From positions 40,262,257-40,326,256 of the forward strand of contig QCXZ01000003.1 in assembly GCA_025024175.1 (NCBI GenBank): a stretch of DNA of 64,000 nt, given 5' to 3'. This document shows, piece after piece, positions 34,288 through 46,672 of the stretch (positions within the stretch are counted from its first letter, which is position 1; every line of letters starts with the position of its first letter). The notes under the pieces were generated by a model. The model saw only the letters and a list, made by a program, of their open reading frames with translations. It had not been told where the DNA came from and did no database searches. The translations under genes were made by a program, and so were the position numbers. The DNA comes from Rhyzopertha dominica. Taxonomy: Eukaryota; Arthropoda; Insecta; Coleoptera; Bostrichidae.

Positions 34288-34328
34288 GTCCTGATGATGC
34301 CCCTTACAAGTGCGGGCGAAACGTCGAC
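34288..34328 (+). ncRNA. Hammerhead ribozyme downstream of the Penelope ORF
   Basis: GTC (34288-34290), CTGATGA (34291-34297), stem II GCCC...GGGC (34299-34302 with 34314-34317), GAAA (34318-34321), a 2-bp palindromic stem III AC/GT, cleavage triplet GTC ending at 34325, and GAC, which re-pairs with the starting GTC. The core is intact. Stems I and III are short, as is typical for Penelope hammerheads that act as dimers. Its position about 210 bp after the GIY-YIG region fits a 3' pseudo-LTR. Confidence 0.68.
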
Positions 34329-34339
34329 TTTATTACGAA

Positions 34340-36055
34340 ATCAGACGCGATCTAACTCAAAACACTAAGATTTCAAAACTAAAATGGCTCACTGTACACA
34401 TAATATCGTTCGCGGTTATAATATTTATTTCCCTACATAGCAAATATAGTTATACGACAAAATATTATCTTAAATATAGTTATATTTACATTTATGTAAC
34501 TGTTAAGCATAATCTAATGAAATAAAAAAATAATGCATGTTGGTATACAAACAATGATTAAAATATACCTTTAGGGTACATTAGCCTAATTTGGTTAGTT
34601 TCTTTTATTACTAATAAGCAGCCATTGTTTCTTTATAAATTTTTTGACAATTGTATTGTCAATTCCTAAAACCAAACGGGTACACAAACTAACTTAGGAA
34701 TGAATGCGTTGTTATACAATATATGAGTACAACGCATATATCATTTTATATGTTCCAAGAAATGCAATATCATATGCACACATGGGTATACCCAGCTTTT
34801 GGTCTAGGGGGGCGGGGCAAAGCAGGAACGTTCTGTAGAATATAATTCAACATAAATAGGAATAATAAATGTTTATAAGATATAGGTACTTAAGTAATTA
34901 ATGAAGTATTTATTCCGTGAATAATCTTCGTGTAATTTCTGCAACGCGACTTAAAACATCTGTGAAATAAAGTCCCAAATTATTTATATGTTTTCTATGT
35001 ACACTGATCATACAAAGCCCCTTTATTACTAATTCCGTTATTGATGAACTCAGTTAGGTGAGGCGCATTCAGTTGCATCGCTCTCGCGTTTAACAAAAAA
35101 TAATAATGTATAATGACATCAAACGAAGTACCAAAGGAACATAAATTTTACCTTAAAAGTTCTACTAATAGGAGCACGATTTCTGATTCAGAATTAGCAC
35201 ATATCAAAGACTAATGCATTAACCGATGCGCTTTTAGTACAGTTTCAACTTGATGGATGTTCATATGAACATAGGTGCTAAAAGTGCTAAAGATACAATT
35301 GTAGTAATTTTTACTGCCTAGGGAAAGAGAGTCGATGGATAACTAACATTATTAAAACTCAGAATGACAAATGCCTCAGCATTATGCGTCAAGCCAACCT
35401 TCTTAGGTCGCCAGTGCATTGCTCTCAAAAATTAACCGACTACTTAATGTTTTAACCAAATTAAGCTTCATTTAAATAAACTGAAATATATTTAATTGGA
35501 TTTTTTAACAACACACCGGGTTTTAATTCGTGGTGATAATGCTTTTACTGGATTCCTAAAACTTATATTAAATAAATTGACTTTTATAAACGTGAGTTCG
35601 GATGGATTTTTAGTTTTTTTTATTAATTGTTAAAATGTAATGTGAATTTAGANATTTGGACAAAAGTTAGAGTTATCACCAAATATATGGCAGATTCTGA
35701 TGTGATTCCATATAACAGTAGTTAGTTGAACAATCTTTATAAGAAAAGGTAGAAGAGCTGAACTAAGCAGAAATCGTATTATCCTGACCAAGATAGTCTT
35801 TTAAAGCTATATCCGTCCTAAGACAACGATTCGTAACAAAAAGAATGTTGCAGTTACAGCTTCAAAACGCAAATGGCATCGATTAAGCTTGGAAACCATT
35901 TGACAAGCACTTATTAGAGAAGGTTATTTGCAAGGGTCAAATACGAGTTCTGGATGAAAATTATGAAATACACTAGCCTATAAATTTTACTGTGTTTACA
36001 ATTTTGTAAAAAGACGATTTTTAGGTTTACACACATAATTAACCAGCTAAATGTA
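34340..36055. other. Intron sequence, mostly unrecognised
   Basis: AT-rich intron with no gene. ACATGGGTATACCCAGCTTT followed by GGTCTAGGGGGGCGG (34781-34815) resembles the G-rich terminus at 36060-36150 in reverse orientation and may be the end of a related DNA transposon. Confidence 0.35.
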
Positions 36056-36059
36056 TGGG

Positions 36060-36150
36060 AAATTGGAAGGGCCCAGAGTTGGCAACTTTGGTCCAGGGGG
36101 GGCAGCTGACCCCTTGCCCCCCCCCCCCCTCGGTACGCCCATGTATGCAC
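36060..36150 (-). mobile_element. G-rich transposon terminus next to a Ddr exon
   Basis: On the minus strand, CATGGGCGTACCGAGGGGGG, a long G run, GCTGCCCCCC and TGGACCAAAGTTGCC form a terminus-like, hairpin-prone block of a kind common at transposon ends. It begins only about 40 bp inside the intron from the donor at 36190. Family not assigned. Confidence 0.4.
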
Positions 36151-36190
36151 ACGTCATTTCTAAGACGTGGCAAATACAACACGAATTTAC

Positions 36191-36422
36191 CTGTCTCCCA
36201 TCCCATTTTCTGTATTCCTTCCACTCGTTAAAACCGGGTCTCCAATACTCCAAAGTGTACTCTTCTGCATACTCTTGTCCCCTACCCCTGTCGTACCGAC
36301 CCTGGGTCTGGATGCCGCTGATCACGTGCACATCACCGAGGTCGACCTGCAGGTATTCGACAACACCCTTCTCGATCGGCAGTTTTGGACACCACCCTCC
36401 GCCTGCTCTCTCAACCCTCAGC
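36191..36422 (-). CDS. Ddr: Discoidin domain receptor, central discoidin-domain exon
   Basis: Encodes 77 complete codons: RLRVERAGGGWCPKLPIEKG, VVEYLQVDLGDVHVISGIQT, QGRYDRGRGQEYAEEYTLEY, then WRPGFNEWKEYRKWDGRQ. This matches the DDR discoidin pattern ARL....GGAWCP......EYLQVDL..L..V..V.TQGR..GG.G.E....Y...YS.DG..W. The cysteine in WCP is the partner of TVC in the next exon. The acceptor is CGTTACAG at 36423 and the donor AGACAG|GTAAAT at 36190. The exon opens with the third base of an arginine codon, so the preceding exon ends in phase 2, and it closes on a codon boundary. That preceding exon (with the first domain cysteine) was not found in the remaining 27 kb to the right. Confidence 0.95.
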
Positions 36423-36429
36423 CTGTAAC

Positions 36430-37490
36430 GATAAATCACGCGGTGAATATGAAAAACAAAAGGGGCACAAAGAAAGGGCCGTGTTTATCACAGTGGAAGG
36501 GGCGCAAAGTAAGACTAACAGTGTTGAAGTTAGGGGTATTTGATTTGCTGGTTAACGAAGGAGATGAACAAAAGTCTTGCATAAACAAATTTTTCCGTGG
36601 CTAGCAAAAACAAATATTATACTTTGAAGTTTACGCGATTTGTTTGACAAGATAAAGTAAATCCCGAAGCTTAATCTATTGGAGACAACATGGTTCAGCA
36701 GCACAACAATATTGTTTTACCCAGTTCTCGTGTTTGTTTTGTGTTCATTAATTACCGCCAGAAATAGCTTAGCTGCATACTGTGTAATGTCATATCCTTC
36801 TCATCAGCCCATACACAAGGCCGCAGTTTATTTGTTTCGAACTGATATGGTTTTATAATATCCATATAAGAGCCAGTTATTCTTTAAGAATGTATTATGT
36901 CAAGGTGTACTTTATTATTTATTAAGAAACAGCAGGTTTGTGGAACAAAATTTGGTAAAAACAGAATGTTTATCCGTCGTAATAGTCACTTTCATTGTGA
37001 TGATGATCCACGCATAGCTTGTGTTGGTCATTTACAAGACTTTTTACATTTTAATGTGTTTTGTGTCGTAAAGAAACGATCTAATTTTGTTTTTGCGTTT
37101 GTGCAATAAAAACTGCTACGCTGTAAGATACTTAGATTCCTTACAAAATGTATCGTAACCAGTGCTTAACAGACTTTCAGAATAAGAGTGTAATAATGCC
37201 TGATACGTACATGATCGAACAAATAATAGTAAAACACTTATTTTTGATGCTACTTAAAACTTCTATTTTTGGCAAAGCCAAATGCCAGCATTTCAACCGC
37301 CAAGCGGCCTTCTTCGGTGGCCTAACAAGTATGTCTAAATGAAAACACTAGACATTTAGACATATCGTAAACATAGATAGTTACAGAGTTGTGTTGCATA
37401 ATAAAAAAATTGTTTATACTATAATTTTGACTTTACTATTGCGATAAGTGGGTTATTTTAAGGGCGTGAGATCCGTATATATAACAGATG
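36430..37490. other. No gene recognised
   Basis: Sequence upstream of the first recognised Ddr exon, probably intron. Short plus-strand frames (36897-37109, 37148-37342) have no recognisable domain. Confidence 0.4.
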
Positions 37491-37494
37491 GTTA

Positions 37495-37700
37495 GAATTG
37501 AGTTTCATGTAAACAGCCTCTAAGGGATTCAAGTTGGCGTGTGTTGACGTTTTTATTTTCCTGACGTTGGCTATATTAAATTTGTGACCTATTTTAATAT
37601 TATGCAGTGCTAGTGCAGATTTTTCTCCATTTTTATTATTTACGTGCTACATATGTTCTTTGAATCTAATATTTGCATTACGTTTTTTTTGGCCGATGTT
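37495..37700 (-). pseudogene. Penelope-like GIY-YIG domain fragment
   Basis: The minus-strand translation reads RNANIRFKEHM, a stop, then HVNNKNGEKSALALHNIKIG, HKFNIANVRKIKT and NLNPLEAVYMKL. This is the C-terminal half of the Penelope GIY-YIG nuclease (RFKEH......S..A.H....GH.F......+K......L...E...I). The in-frame stop and the lack of the rest show a dead fragment. It abuts a plus-strand transposase fragment at 37705. Confidence 0.75.
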
Positions 37701-37704
37701 TCAG

Positions 37705-37825
37705 ACTGGCTCGAAGCAAATTTTGGGCCTGAATGAATTGTCACCAATGGGCCACTTCAATGGCCAGCACGCTCTCCTGATCAGTTAGTTCTAGATTTTT
37801 TTATTTGGGGGTATGAAAAAAATGA
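37705..37825 (+). pseudogene. Tc1/mariner-type transposase C-terminal block
   Basis: NGPLQWPARSPDQLVLDFFI, then WGYEKN, matches the WPARSPDLTPLDFFLWGY block of DDE_3 transposases. It is the same family type as the remnant at 12546-13434 but on the other strand. Only this block is preserved, and a SINE starts directly after it. Confidence 0.72.
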
Positions 37826-37842
37826 AAAAAAATAAAGAAAAG

Positions 37843-38135
37843 TCGCTGTGGTGTAGTAAATAGCGTGGTCGCCTACCATCTCGAAGACCCGGGCTCCAAT
37901 ACCCGGTGCCGACAACAACGGAAAATACGACCGCTGCGCGCTGCCTTGTGGAAGGCAATGACAAACCACCACGAGAAAATTTGCCTAGTACAGCATCTCA
38001 AATAGAGCCGTTTGGAACCGGCGATAAGCTGTAGGTCCCGTACGACTGACTGGAAAAATCTGAAAAAGCGCGCAACTCAGACGTATGCGGGAGGTTGCCT
38101 ACGTTTAAATCGGACATGGCACTAGAAAAAAAATA
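37843..38135 (+). mobile_element. tRNA-derived SINE
   Basis: The head GTCGCTGTGGTGTAGTAAAT carries a pol III A-box. CCGGGCTCCAATACCCGG is a perfect T-arm with B-box, and the tRNA-like part ends GTGCCGACA. A body follows with GGCAATGACAAACCACCACG and TTTGCCTAGTACAGC, a conserved-looking SINE core, and the element ends near an A-rich tail at 38125-38140. No protein. The 63-codon minus-strand frame here is the SINE read backwards. Confidence 0.78.
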
Positions 38136-38455
38136 AAGTATATGCAGATACAGTTGCCACTGAGGAATGAGGATCATATTATGAATGACCGTATGCGTAA
38201 ACGTTTGCTACTTTGACTCATAACTAAATTCGTCGAGCTACGGAATGAAATTAAAAAAGAGTCAACAAATGTTTAGACCGCGATGGAAACATTTTCGAAA
38301 GTTTGTTAAAATGATTGTTACTGTGATATAATTGTGCAATTAAGTTGTAGTTTCTAAGTTTATTACTTTTTTTTGTAGTTATTATTACCTACATTCGTTA
38401 CCGTGGTTAAAACAATCATTTTCTTTTAAAGTTTCTCATTGTTCAAATCAGAATC

Positions 38456-38767
38456 ATGGTGATTTTGAAATTATATTTTTTGTTATTATCTATAACATTT
38501 AATGATGTAATGTTTGCTTTGTTAGCCTCCGTCTTTGCAAATGCAAGCGTGATGCACTTTAAAATGTTTGGTTACACTAAACACAAGTTAATGATAAATT
38601 GTTATTTTGTTCTTATTTACTTTATTTTAATGATATTAGAGGAAACTATTTTTAGGAGTGTCAGCTTTTATCTATTATTTATCTGTTTAGTGTATATCCA
38701 TAAAGTTATAAAACTTTTATTGGAATACGTCAAACTCGAGATTTTGTCGATACCTTTATCAGCTTGA
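38456..38767 (+). other. 103-codon open frame of unknown meaning
   Basis: An ATG-started frame with mostly hydrophobic content and several possible membrane-spanning stretches (LKLYFLLLSITF, YFVLIYFILMILEE, FYLLFICLVYI). AT-rich DNA read in frame with many T-rich codons gives such sequence by chance. I recognise no family, and there is no splice or promoter evidence. It is kept only because it is among the longer frames here. Confidence 0.15.
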
Positions 38768-39138
38768 TGACTGCAAATATCTGTGTTTATTTTCTATCTG
38801 TCAAATTAGGTCCAAAGCTTTCGTGATGTTATATGAAGAGCAATTTTCATCAATTTGCACAAAAATAAACTTCCATAGAATAAAGAAAATATGAAAACTA
38901 GCCGTTCCATTTAGTTTTTTTTCAGTTTTGACTATATTTCGACATGTGTCTATTTTCAAAATACGTGACACTTATTCAAAATATAATAGTATGAAAATAT
39001 AGTCGGCGACAATTGTTTCCATTCGAATTTTCTTGTTGTGTGGCAAACGTCAAATGGGGACTCCGCAGCTTTCAAGAATTTTGAAAAACTAGTGTGCTTA
39101 GAAATTTTTAAAACTTAGGTATATTATATTATGTTATA

Positions 39139-39842
39139 CAGGGTTTCTATACATGATTCATGCATCCAGGGCGCTTATGGAAATTATTGATTTAATCAAT
39201 ATGCCGCTTCTCAGAAAGTACACACAACTATATTGCTTTGACGTATACTTGTCATCTGTCGATTTTGAAAAATTACTTGATTATTTTAATATGAGGAAAC
39301 ACGTGGGAGTGTTACTTTCAACATATTCTGTAGTGTTTTGGTGGGATAATCAACCTGAAGATTACAGATAGCTTACATTTTGGAGCTGTCGGATGTCAGA
39401 TGACACGGTTTCTTGTAACTTTTAGGTTATGTATCGTATTTGTGAGGTTGTGGCTACAGTAAGCCTGCTAAATAATTGTACTTTGATGGACTGAAAGATG
39501 TTTTTAGCCTGCCGCAATGGTAAAATTCGCAAACTAAATCGTAGTATTAGCTGCACTACACAAAGCTTCCACAGTGCAAGGATGTAGACTGTAGAGGTTA
39601 CCGCAAGCCTACTATACCAATAATTATTATAATTTCTTACCTTTGGCAGAAAAATAGAACCGTAAATTGTTGAAAAATCTGTATAAAGCCATCAATTTCG
39701 TGACTATAATTTTATCTGCAATCTTTAGTACAGTATATCGTGCTCATTGATGTTGAGTCGTGCTTATTGTAGCTTGACAGCAGTTACAAAAAGGCAAAAA
39801 TCAACGCCGCCCGCGTTGCATGAATCATTTATAGAAACCCTG
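39139..39842. mobile_element. Tc1/mariner-like non-autonomous transposon (TA target)
   Basis: The left end CAGGGTTTCTATACATGATT and the following CATGCA match the reverse complement of the right end in 25 of 26 bases, with TA on both outer sides as target duplication. The element is 704 bp long and has no recognisable transposase. A 72-codon plus-strand frame (39153-39371) starts inside the left terminal repeat (MIHASRALMEII...) and has protein-like composition, but no family is recognised. Confidence 0.82.
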
Positions 39843-40057
39843 TACAGGTACAAACACATTCACTGCATTTTATTAACCCTGCATATCATCATCACTTTAG
39901 AATTTTAACCTAAAATCCAAAAATGCAAAAATATACCTACATTTAAGTTGTTATTGTTTTTATTACAAAGAGCGTATTCGAAGACTTGATACTGCAATAT
40001 TTTGAAAGTTTTCTTTTAGCGCTAACATTCTACTGTATTAATGTGGTAAATAATCCA

Positions 40058-43000
40058 AGGATGTTCAAAAAGATCGTTCTTACCGAGTAGCTCGAAAAAT
40101 TTTACGCTTGCCCAATTTTTTTACCTTTTAACTTACCTTACCCTTACTGGCAAAAGCTTACTAAGCATCTGTACATATGTTGCAAATAGAACGGTATTGG
40201 TTATGATGTGGTACTAACGAAAAAAAAAGGATAAAAAACTTATGAAGCTTAAGATAATAGCAAAAAATTATAATTTTTTTAATTATTATCGTTATTATGC
40301 TGACGAAATATAGGTATCATAGTTTCGTATACATCTACAGTTATAAAACTATAATAACAATTTGACTGATATTTATGACTCATTAATGTTTAGGATCCCA
40401 GCATTTTAAATAAAGCTATTCTGAAACTGGTTAAACGGGTATTTCATTTTCCAACATCGAGAATGTGTCTCGTCGGCCGTTAGTAGCGTCAGCAAAACGC
40501 CCACGAAACACAGCCAGTGTCAATTTACCGAAACTTATTACTCTTTCCCGCAGAAATTTGGGGTTGGCGCCGGTGTATATCCCCTAAATCCCGTAATCTG
40601 CAAACCCGTGAAAAATCTATAAACAATAAGGCGTACACCGCAAAATGGCGTTGGCATTGCAGATCCCGCTGTCTGGGGTAATGGAAATAGATTACCCATT
40701 GTTGCCGGAATAAAAATCCGACTGTGTTGAACATTAGCCAGGACTGAATACTTGAGCGAGAACCTTCCCCTACGGGAACATACAAAGACGGACATTAGAG
40801 GGTTGGGAAAAAAAGAAATAATCCTGAAGGGTTGGAGTGATAAAAGCGTGTTCGCGATAAGTTGCTGTTCTGTACTATTTGAATGGGTAACTGACTTGTT
40901 GATGGACGTTTTGTAAAGCAAAAAATGTTTAACTATTTAATATCTGTTTAGATTTGTCAATGATAAAAATGTTAAAAATGGAGCATTATAACAAAATTAA
41001 TCAAATACTATATTTGACAGTGAATTAATACGAATAAGGCTCGTTTAATAAAACATATTAAGCTTATTTCACAAAAAAAATATGTGTTTGATTAATATCA
41101 TCTATGAAGCTGAACAATTCCTAAGACTGTGCTTTTACATTTTGGAAAGATAAAGTCCGTGCAATTTCGGTCTAGATATTGCAGTAATGATGAACAATAG
41201 CTAAAAATAAACTTGCAGTGATTATTACATGCTTTTAGTTGGATGGTTTTACAGATCTATTCTTTTTTAATTTTAACATAGTAAATGTTTATCATTTCGT
41301 TTTTGGTGCACATTTACAGTGCTTTTGCTGATTTTTGTTACACGAAATATGTCGTGAGTCGAAGTCGTTGACTTGTATACAGCATTTTTTGTCAAAAATG
41401 ACCCGCTGCAGTTCGATTCAGAGAGCGCGTCTTTCAGTAACGGTATTTCATATTTAATATAGCGTTTTTGGCTAAAGTTTGGAAGATACATGAAATGTAG
41501 AAGGTAGGGAGTTGATACTATTTTTTCAATAAAGACAAGATTTTTTTTTTTTCTATACCTTACCTCATTTGACTAACACACTTCAAGTTATTACTTTTTT
41601 GATAGTTGTTGCGCGACCTTAGCGTAATGTATTACTAGGGACTTTTTGTAATAGTGCTTAAAGGAATACTGTAAATGTTATAGTATATTAAATAAAGGAG
41701 TAGAAAAATATTTATCAGGTATGCGCAGTATTTGGATCGCGTAACTTTCAAAAGACAGGTTTAGGCTCGTACGCGCGTTCTGTGCTGTGTATTTGTCAAA
41801 ATAATTTTGAATAACGCAAAAGAAGAAATTGCTAATTTTAACCGCTGCGCTGCTACAAAAGAGCTGCCTACATATTTTTCACAAAAAGTTTTAAATAACT
41901 ATGTATATCAAAGAAAATACAATTTCAGTTTGTTATTAAAAATTGAATTGATTGGATTAATAATTTGAAATTAATTTAATCTCCCACATAATGCAACATT
42001 TCTTTCCTTCAGACATTAAACATTTATATATAAATGTTCCAGTGGATGAAATATTATCTATTCTAAACGATCAGTTTTATAATAGTAGGTAATTTATCAA
42101 ATGAAAAGATTGAGGATAATTTATTAAAATTGCTCTGTATTTGTGTGGAACAAAGCACAATAATATATACTACTTTATTCAAAAATCACTACCAATGGGT
42201 AGTCCTTTGTTGCCCTTTTTGACTGATATGACCAATTACGAATGTAATTACATTATACGAATCACTCAAATAATTACAGAAGTCGTATTTTATTTTTCAA
42301 AGATGCGTAGACGACATATTTAGGCACATAATTAGGACAGTAAAAATTTTTCATTAGGTAACAACTTGGATATATAATATATAATATACAATAACAAAAC
42401 TAATATTGTTTGATTTAAAAATTAAAAAAAAACGTTTTTTAGATATTATATTATTAGAAAGACATATATAATTCTAAAACTGAGTTTCATACTAGAAAGT
42501 TAACTACTACTGGAATATCCATACACAGTACGTCTTTGTATCAATGCCAAACTAAAGTAGCTGTTTTTTTAAGTTATAATAATTGATAAGAGTGCTTTAA
42601 ATAATTATAAAACAATTAACGGTATAGGAACTAAAACAGTAGATATGGACCTACATCACTGATTAAATCTTTTATAAGTTTGGCGTACAGGTGGCAATTA
42701 TAATAATGTCATAATCCAAAATTGCAAAAAAATGACAAAATTTATTCTAAAATGCGTTAATTGTAATATTGCTTGTTGGTTGATCATTAAATGTGCTATC
42801 TGTCTCATGGGTGCTGGATATCCAGGTTCTATGGTGTTACAATAATGTTCTCCGGTATATGTACTACGCACTAACACGCCGAAAGTAAAGTAACAAAAAG
42901 CACATGCAAATTTCTGCGTCACGCGCAGGCGCGTATACAGTACTTGCTGCCAACCGCGGGGTGGTTTTCTACGTACTACATACGTAAGCACTTACACGTG

Positions 43001-46000
43001 TTTACGGGGCTTGTCTAGATCTTTTGTAGCCGTATGCAGTTTTGTTAGTAAAAATGAGTAATTAACTTTGTTTATCATGACGGGGTGCCGATGTGGTTAA
43101 GATTGCAGTTGCAGCGTGTAGTAATGGCAAAGAAGAAAACTGATCGTGCGTATTTAACTCCTCGGCTAAAATTGCAAGCGAATGAGACGGCCAACAAACG
43201 TGCACTTGATTTATCTAAATCGTAGAAGGTATCCCATAAATACCGTAAACTAACAAACTGATTAACAATTTAATCAATGTGTGATGCATTGGAAATATAA
43301 CTGCCATCTGTTCTTGTTATGCTATTGATTACCGTACAAATATAGGTAGTCTTTTGTTAATTGTTAGCTTCTAATTGTATTGAGTGTAAATGTATATGTG
43401 TATATAAAATACAAAAAATGAACTTTTTTTATTAAGTTTCATTGGTTATAGCCAAAAATGCACACGAAAGAAAATACTTGTTGCCTACTTATTTTCCTTT
43501 GCCTTCATTGTTGATTTGTTAAGTAGGTAGCTACTTAACCTTATATTTCTATCAACACTGAGTTTATTGCAGTATACTGCAGTATCGATATGGATATGTA
43601 TACATCATAGGACATTCCGTTTCAAACTTATTTGAACTAGATGTAACAAAATCAGATATAGAGCATGAGCCATAATGAAGTGTAATAATGCAACTTTTAT
43701 TTAACTTTCAGTTACATAAAGAGCTAATAGTTAATAATTATCATTGAGAATCACACATGTAGTGCCTTCTGTAAGTATGATATATACTAAAATAAAGATA
43801 TTATAAACAAACAACAAATTTGTTATAATAAGCGATAAAATAAGAAACAAAAATGTTTTAAAAATAAATAAAATAATGTACCTAATATAATTGTGAAAGA
43901 TGTTATAGTGTACGAGATGAATTTGAAATGTAAAATACATCTACTGCAATTGTATTAAGTATGTAGCACTGGCTACTCTGCTTTATATTATTATAAAAAA
44001 TACGACTGTATCTGACGTCTATTGATTGGTATTATCTTTGATTATTTATCTTATCCTATATTCAAAGATATTGTATAATATTATTATATAATTCTGCTCC
44101 CAAAGAAACTTATAAATCGAATACACAAATACCGTTATTCAAAATATTGGGGATGCCATGTATTGCGTTGGTGTGTGAAACACGCGTCCTTAAGAACTGT
44201 GAATCTAAGCGGGATGGAATGAGCCTCCAAATGACGCGACCGGTAGTAGTCGAATAGATCTTGCCACCTACGTACTACCTAGANCGACTCCACAAGGTAT
44301 TGCACTGACAAATTTCTGCGTGCAGGCGATTTTCTGCTGCAACACATTCTCGGTAGAGCTTAGACCCGCCTTAAGGGATATGTATTGTTAACGTAATACT
44401 GCAAAAACTCCCTATTTACTCTAGACTTTTTTCACAGTAATTATATTTCCCATCAGCTGCTGATTCCAAAGTACGATACAAGAAAAGATGCCACGCCACA
44501 ATGCTTTTTACTTTTTTTGCTCATCTGAATTTTAACCGCTTACTGCAGCACGGAGTTAATTAGAATTATTTCCAAACCGAAGGCAACCGAATTACCAGTT
44601 ATGTATATTTAAATGCCTGCCTGTATAACCGCATGATAGGAACAGGATCTTTCCTCCCTAATGAGCAAAACAATGACATCTGAATAACTATCTCGCTACA
44701 ACAAGAAGAGGAAGATCTAGTGCGAATTGTTCAAGACTCAGCTATACTACTTTCTTTAACTAATTGCATTTTAAGTTAAAAAGTTATTATTACCGTGCAC
44801 AAAAGTGTCTTTTATGAATACTGTGCATTTATAGTACGCCATTTAACCAAATATGCAAATATGTATGCAGGTAGTGTAAATATTCAACATTGCCAAATCT
44901 AGATTTGTGCTAAAAAGCATAAACAAGTTTAATAAGTTTGCGTATTCACTGCAACGTTTACCCCCAAAATTTGAAAGTCTTTGGTATTATGGGTGCTGAC
45001 ATGCCTTTATTACATGAAGCACAATCAGTATTAGCACATATAAAATATAAATCTCCATTTCGGGTTTTAGACCCCTTGTTGTTAGTGTCAAATATATTGG
45101 CTATCTAGAAGATCCAAATATGTGGATCTTATAGATTTAATTGCTTAGTTAGGTAAGTAGTAACAATAACTATGACAAACTGTTAACATATATCTTCAAC
45201 CCAGTAAGATATGCACTTAAAATTGGTTCAATTTACTTTAATATTACAGTCCTTCTGGGACTAAAGTACTTATTACCAAACTCAGAAATGTCAGTTATTT
45301 GGGCAATATTACGCTTAACTCGCTAATCTACTAAATAATTTATATGTTCATGTGTTTAACTCAGTAAAACATATATATTAACATAAAATATTAGCATTCC
45401 TTCTGGTCCCAATTCTGAATCCTAAGTGACAGTTGCATTTTCCATCACAATCGCTTTTAAGTCCGCCTACGCATGCAGAAAAGCCGATAATAGGCCAACA
45501 AGTCGCTTAAAAGTCCATTAGTTGTGTAGGTTTAATGGCCAACTCGGATCGCAGGTTTTCGTTCTCATATTCCGTGGGGAAGGGAGTTTCTCGACCAGCC
45601 CCATGAATCTGTCTAATATCTCCTTCGGGAGTGCGGCCGATGCATTGTGGGAGCCTAAATACTCTAAGCAGGATGAAGGGGATTAGGATAAACAGGGGGA
45701 TTAGCGGAGGATTTAGCTAATTTTTGAATAAAGAGAACTGGGGTGGAANGGGGTGCTGCTCTGATTTCTAACGCTTTCTCTTCCTTGATGGAATGCGAAA
45801 AGAAGGATATTTCTAATTTTAACCCGAATACTTTAAAGGTACCTACTAATAAATGAGCAGACACACTTGAACACGTTTGATGCATTGTAAAAAAATGGGC
45901 GTTGTTTTAATTTAAAAAATAGTTTTGCCTAGAATATGTATCACATACTGCTATCATTTACTATTGATGATTTTCCATCATTTAGCACTTGAAAAACAGT

Positions 46001-46672
46001 GGATAGTGTTTATTTAGTGCAAACTGAAACTTTAGACTTTTTTGGTATGATTATTTACTTAAAATTGAAATTTAATTAATAAAACCAATTGATAATTATT
46101 ACTTTAATTAAAGTAACAAACACTCGATTCTAATTTCCGCAGTAGTTCTTTAAACTTTAAACCATCATTGAAATTGTCTATTGGCATGTCAGTAAAATGA
46201 TCAGAGATACGGCTTTCATTGGTATACTACAGGGAGCAGGGAGCTGTAAATAAGCTGTTACTAGATACATGTAGTGTTATCCAAATGCCACCGCTACGTA
46301 ATTAAAGTAACTAGATAGGTAAAGTACCGCAATTCACTGTCCATATTTATGCACTAAAATGGCGGATGAAACCAAAACCATAGAATCCAAAAGGGTTTGT
46401 TCCCGTCTTCTACATAAACATTTAAATTTACCGCTGCTATTTTGCCCTAAAATGGCGGACAATTGCGGTACTTTATCTGTCTAGTGACTTTACTAGTAAT
46501 GCACAAATGGTACCCTAAAACCTTAATTTAAAAAAATAAACTATTATCTAACATCAGTATGCTGAACATCGGTGTTTCTGTTCTTTTATAAAGACAAGTG
46601 TTTATCACACCTGTAAAACTGCATATCACTACATTACCTCCCATCGTTATCGATGTTGTGGTGATATCATTC
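40058..46672. repeat. Large direct duplication, copy B (partner 1-6483)
   Basis: Collinear with the left end of the window over its full length. It is preceded by TGTGGTAAATAATCC, and continues beyond the point where copy A runs into the gap (TCTAGATTCTTTTCGAAG). It lies upstream of the first recognised Ddr exon and so may be intronic. Contents mirror copy A: invariant islands at 40489-40904 and 45290-45890, an inverted repeat pair at 41755 and 44370, and a Penelope reverse transcriptase fragment at 42004. Confidence 0.93.
42004..42330 (+). pseudogene. Penelope-like reverse transcriptase fragment (copy B)
   Basis: FPSDIKHLYINVPVDEILSI, then after a stop and frame change SLPMGSPLLPFLTDMTNYEC and a degraded VVFYFSKMRRRHI corresponding to the YVDD region. 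It shares the stop after FYNSR with copy A at 2069. It keeps MGSPL, which is changed to MGSHL in copy A, and so is a little closer to the family consensus there. Confidence 0.78.

Noticed and set aside
36051..36604. Plus-strand frames of 125 and 145 codons
   Set aside because: They are antisense shadows of the Ddr exon at 36191-36422 and its G-rich neighbour.
37781..37972. A 63-codon minus-strand protein
   Set aside because: It is the SINE at 37843-38135 read in reverse.
38456..38767. A membrane-protein gene
   Set aside because: Hydrophobic translation is expected from T-rich DNA; no family, promoter or splice support.
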